NCBI RefSeq assembly: GCF_028464065.1
Contig: NZ_CP116808.1
Location: forward strand, 1-64,000
Direction of reading: 5' to 3'
From: Saprospira sp. CCB-QB6
Lineage (GTDB): Bacteria > Bacteroidota > Bacteroidia > Chitinophagales > Saprospiraceae
Length of the DNA: 64,000 nt
Position numbers and translations under genes: made by a program. The notes under the pieces were generated by a model. It ran no database searches. It had not been told where the DNA came from and saw nothing but the letters and a program-made list of their open reading frames with translations. Positions 62,045 to 64,000 of this stretch are shown here, piece after piece (positions within the stretch are counted from its first letter, which is position 1; every line of letters begins with the position of its first letter).

Positions 62045-63232
62045 ATGAACGAGAGAAAGACCAAAGAACGAACGCTCCCCAAAATGAAAAAGAGAGAGCC
62101 TTGCACGCCTGCACAAATTGAGGCCAACAAACATATTTACGATGACCATTTTCGGATAGGTTTTGTCCGCCAATTCAATCGAGAGGTTTATAGCTTGATG
62201 GACCAAAACTATTTTCGGCCTGAATTTATTGGCTTTGAGGAGTTGCCAGAGCGCAATGACCCCAAACATCCCATTATTTTTGCTAGTAATCATTCGGGCA
62301 TGGCCTTCCCTTGGGATGCCATGATTTTTGGTTCGGGCCTAGCAAAGATGCATGAATTTGATCCCAAAAAGCAGCTTAGAGTACTGACAGCGCCTATGCT
62401 TTCTCAGACGCCGGCCATGCATCCTTATTTTATGCTGCATGCCTGGAAGATGGCGGGCGGTATAGATGCCAGCTTTCTGAACTTTGAGACCATGATGCAT
62501 TATCCCGACGGCCAACTATTGATTTATCCAGAAGGGGTACCTGGTATTGGCAAAGGCTTTAATCGTCGATATCAATTGCAGCGCTTTTCTAGCTCTTTCA
62601 TTCGAATGAGTTTAAAATATAAAACGGATATTGTCTGGTATTCCACCATCAATGCCGAATACGTGGCCCCTTTGATGTATAGCCATCAGGGGGTAAATAA
62701 GGCGATCAATAAAATTGGGGTGCCTTTTTTACCTTTGGGCCCTTTGACTCCGCTTTTGCTCTTTCCGGCCGCTTTCTTTCTCTCTTTTCCCAGCAAAATG
62801 ACTTTTGTTCGGGGTTCTCGGATTCGGCCCTATGAGTGGACCGACAAAGCCTTTGAGGAATTGACCGAGGCTGAGATTGAGGATATTCGCCAAAGGGTGC
62901 AGGACAAATGCCAAGAGGAGCTAGAGCTGGCCCTTGCCCGATATGGTCGGCATCCCTACCGCAGTCGAGAACTGCTCAAAGTCATCTTTAAGGGTTTTCC
63001 GCTGAATACGCCTTTGGGCTGGCCCATGCTTTTTCATGAATTTGAGAAGCAATGGCATCAAAAGGGCAAAAAAGGGGAAGAGGTCAAGGTCTACAAAGGT
63101 TTTGGGTCCTCTCTCTATTTGCTTTTGCGCAACCCCATTTGCATCCTTTATTTTATTCCCTTTTTTGGTTGGTTGGCTTTAGTGGCTTATGGCCGTTGGC
63201 GCTGGAAAAATGGCTTTAAGGAAAAGGAATAG
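62045..63232 (+). CDS. PlsC-family phospholipid acyltransferase
   Basis: A 395-residue membrane-associated acyltransferase: NHSGMAFPWDAM holds the acceptor H-x(8)-D catalytic motif (a longer spacing than the classical HX4D), FNRRYQLQRFSSS-type block III, and YPEGVPGIGKG is the glycerol-phosphate binding motif. The C-terminus has a hydrophobic segment (LYLLLRNPICILYFIPFFGWL) that should anchor it. The family acylates lysophosphatidic acid or related lipids; the unusual H-to-D spacing makes the substrate uncertain. It diverges from dusB. Confidence 0.75.
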   Translation: MNERKTKERTLPKMKKREPCTPAQIEANKHIYDDHFRIGFVRQFNREVYSLMDQNYFRPEFIGFEELPERNDPKHPIIFASNHSGMAFPWDAMIFGSGLAKMHEFDPKKQLRVLTAPMLSQTPAMHPYFMLHAWKMAGGIDASFLNFETMMHYPDGQLLIYPEGVPGIGKGFNRRYQLQRFSSSFIRMSLKYKTDIVWYSTINAEYVAPLMYSHQGVNKAINKIGVPFLPLGPLTPLLLFPAAFFLSFPSKMTFVRGSRIRPYEWTDKAFEELTEAEIEDIRQRVQDKCQEELELALARYGRHPYRSRELLKVIFKGFPLNTPLGWPMLFHEFEKQWHQKGKKGEEVKVYKGFGSSLYLLLRNPICILYFIPFFGWLALVAYGRWRWKNGFKEKE

Positions 63233-63246
63233 GTTTAGCGCTGGCT

Positions 63247-63372
63247 GGCCTAGCGATGTGCAGCAGTGGCCGTTAGGCCAGACCAAGGCGCTACAAGCGC
63301 CGCAGGGCCGAGCGAATAGCGAGCTGCGAAACGTAGCGCCGACGAGCGAAGCGAGGCGGAGGCCCCAAAAAA
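63247..63372 (+). repeat. Structured intergenic repeat, class B
   Basis: Forward copy 14 bases after the acyltransferase stop. Terminal stem GGCCT/AGGCC. The central stem GCAG/CTGC is the class A pair in a class B context. H1 TGGCC-gtta-GGCCA (four-base loop), H2 GGCGCT-aca-AGCGCC. Confidence 0.92.
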
Positions 63373-63465
63373 TGCCTAAATCCTTTAGTTATTCTAAGAT
63401 TTGATTATCTTGAGTCTGGCCAAATGACGGCCTTTTATTTTAAAAAGTAATTAGAAAAACGGCGA

Positions 63466-64000
63466 ATGCAATTTCAATTGGATAAAGATCTCTGCTTTTT
63501 AGATTTAGAGACCACAGGCGGTGATATTATGAAAGACCGCATTGTGCAAATTGCACTAATTAAGTACCCTAAAGATGGGGGGGCTGCCATTGAGCGCTCT
63601 TATTTGGTTAATCCGGGGCAGCCGAGTTCGGCCGAGGCCTTGGCGATTCATGGTCTTGGTGAGCAGGAGCTAAAAGATGCACCTCCCTTTAAGTTATTGG
63701 CCATTGAGTTGCTTGATTTTATTGGTGATGCGGATTTGGCGGGTTATAATTCTAATCGTTTTGACATTCCCGTTTTGATGGAAGAATTTTCGAGAGCGGG
63801 TTTTGAGTTTTCGATTGAGGGGCGTCGCTTGATTGATGCCATGCAGATTTTTTATAAGATGGAACCTCGTACGCTCAAGGCGGCCTTGCGTTTTTATTGC
63901 GGGCAAAATTTGGAAAATGCTCATGATGCGTTGGCAGATACTCGGGCTACGGCGGAGGTCCTCAAGGGGCAAATTGAGCGCTATGCGGAGAGCAATTGGC
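63466..64000 (+). CDS. DEDDh 3'-5' exonuclease (DnaQ-like), partial
   Basis: The frame is open at the right window edge (178 codons seen). Exonuclease motifs are all present: ExoI FLDLETTG (Asp12 and Glu14), ExoII AGYNSNRFDIPVLM, and ExoIII HDALADTRAT. Spacing fits the DnaQ/epsilon superfamily, including exonuclease-like domains of DNA polymerase III and free RNase T-like enzymes. Without the C-terminus the exact subfamily cannot be given. Confidence 0.88.
   Translation, partial: MQFQLDKDLCFLDLETTGGDIMKDRIVQIALIKYPKDGGAAIERSYLVNPGQPSSAEALAIHGLGEQELKDAPPFKLLAIELLDFIGDADLAGYNSNRFDIPVLMEEFSRAGFEFSIEGRRLIDAMQIFYKMEPRTLKAALRFYCGQNLENAHDALADTRATAEVLKGQIERYAESNW

Noticed and set aside
2947-63372. 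The GC-rich repeats as a CRISPR array
   Set aside because: Copies are dispersed at gene boundaries, vary in length and orientation, and lack regular spacers or cas genes.
2947-63372. The repeats as insertion sequences carrying a transposase
   Set aside because: None exceeds about 200 bases and no transposase or integrase gene was found anywhere in the window.

Overview
The window reads as chromosome of a Bacteroidota bacterium, most likely of the Saprospira/Aureispira lineage. The support is a type IX secretion C-terminal sorting domain (gene at 14400), a PorP/SprF protein (48972), a DUF5686 outer-membrane protein, HmuY-type haem binding, two good matches to the Bacteroidota promoter (TTTG, 19-20 bases, TAnnTTTG) and the near absence of Shine-Dalgarno sequences. 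Naming the genus is inference. The left edge falls 48 bases before the likely dnaA start, so it may be the conventional coordinate zero of a finished genome; no DnaA-box cluster is visible in the window.

Layout. 1-9.7 kb: dnaA, cinA, a saccharopine dehydrogenase-type enzyme, glyA, an OmpA/PD40 protein and an OppC-like permease. 9.7-11.2 kb: gene-free, with three structured repeats and about 800 unexplained bases. 11-19 kb: DUF2490 protein, cmk, an MFS transporter, a haem-acquisition pair (HmuY-like and HmuT-like) behind a strong promoter and palindrome, a small-gene group with a divergent Dps-like protein, and rpsU. 19-23 kb: four tightly packed minus-strand genes (PhnA-like, GT2, TIR-TPR-WG, polysaccharide deacetylase-like). 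23-36 kb: tdk, pentapeptide protein, LysR/mdaB divergent pair, STAS-like protein, TSP3 protein, a membrane kinase with a long coiled coil, an RsbR-type stressosome protein, and a NatAB-like exporter. 36-45 kb: lipoproteins and hypothetical proteins, an AT-rich island of small genes with a gene remnant, GT2, serine hydrolase, glpK. 46-64 kb: surface proteins, TPR lipoprotein, PorP/SprF, OmpA, DUF5686, lon, dusB, an acyltransferase, and a DEDDh exonuclease running off the right edge. No rRNA, complete tRNA, CRISPR array or transposase was seen.

The main result is a dense family of GC-rich structured intergenic repeats: 23 near-complete copies of about 110-200 bases plus one fragment. Copies differ in sequence, but the differences are paired. 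A terminal 5-bp stem exists as GGCCT/AGGCC, GGCCC/GGGCC, GGCTG/CAGCC or GGCTT/AAGCC. A central long-range stem exists as GCAG/CTGC, GGGG/CCCC, CCG/CGG, CGG/CCG, GTGG/CCAC or TGG/CCA. Several hairpins keep their pairing while their bases change. This is the signature of selection for a folded RNA or folded single-stranded DNA. I do not recognise it as a described family. One copy has replaced the natural 3' end of a gene (37743-39398). Below, 'forward' means reading from the GGCC/GGCT arm to the CCCCAAAA end; H1, H2 and H3 are the successive internal hairpins.

A second candidate for new biology is the block at 18995-22765, where a TIR-TPR-WG protein abuts a glycosyltransferase and a polysaccharide deacetylase-like gene with no intergenic bases. 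Its TIR domain seems to lack the usual catalytic glutamate.
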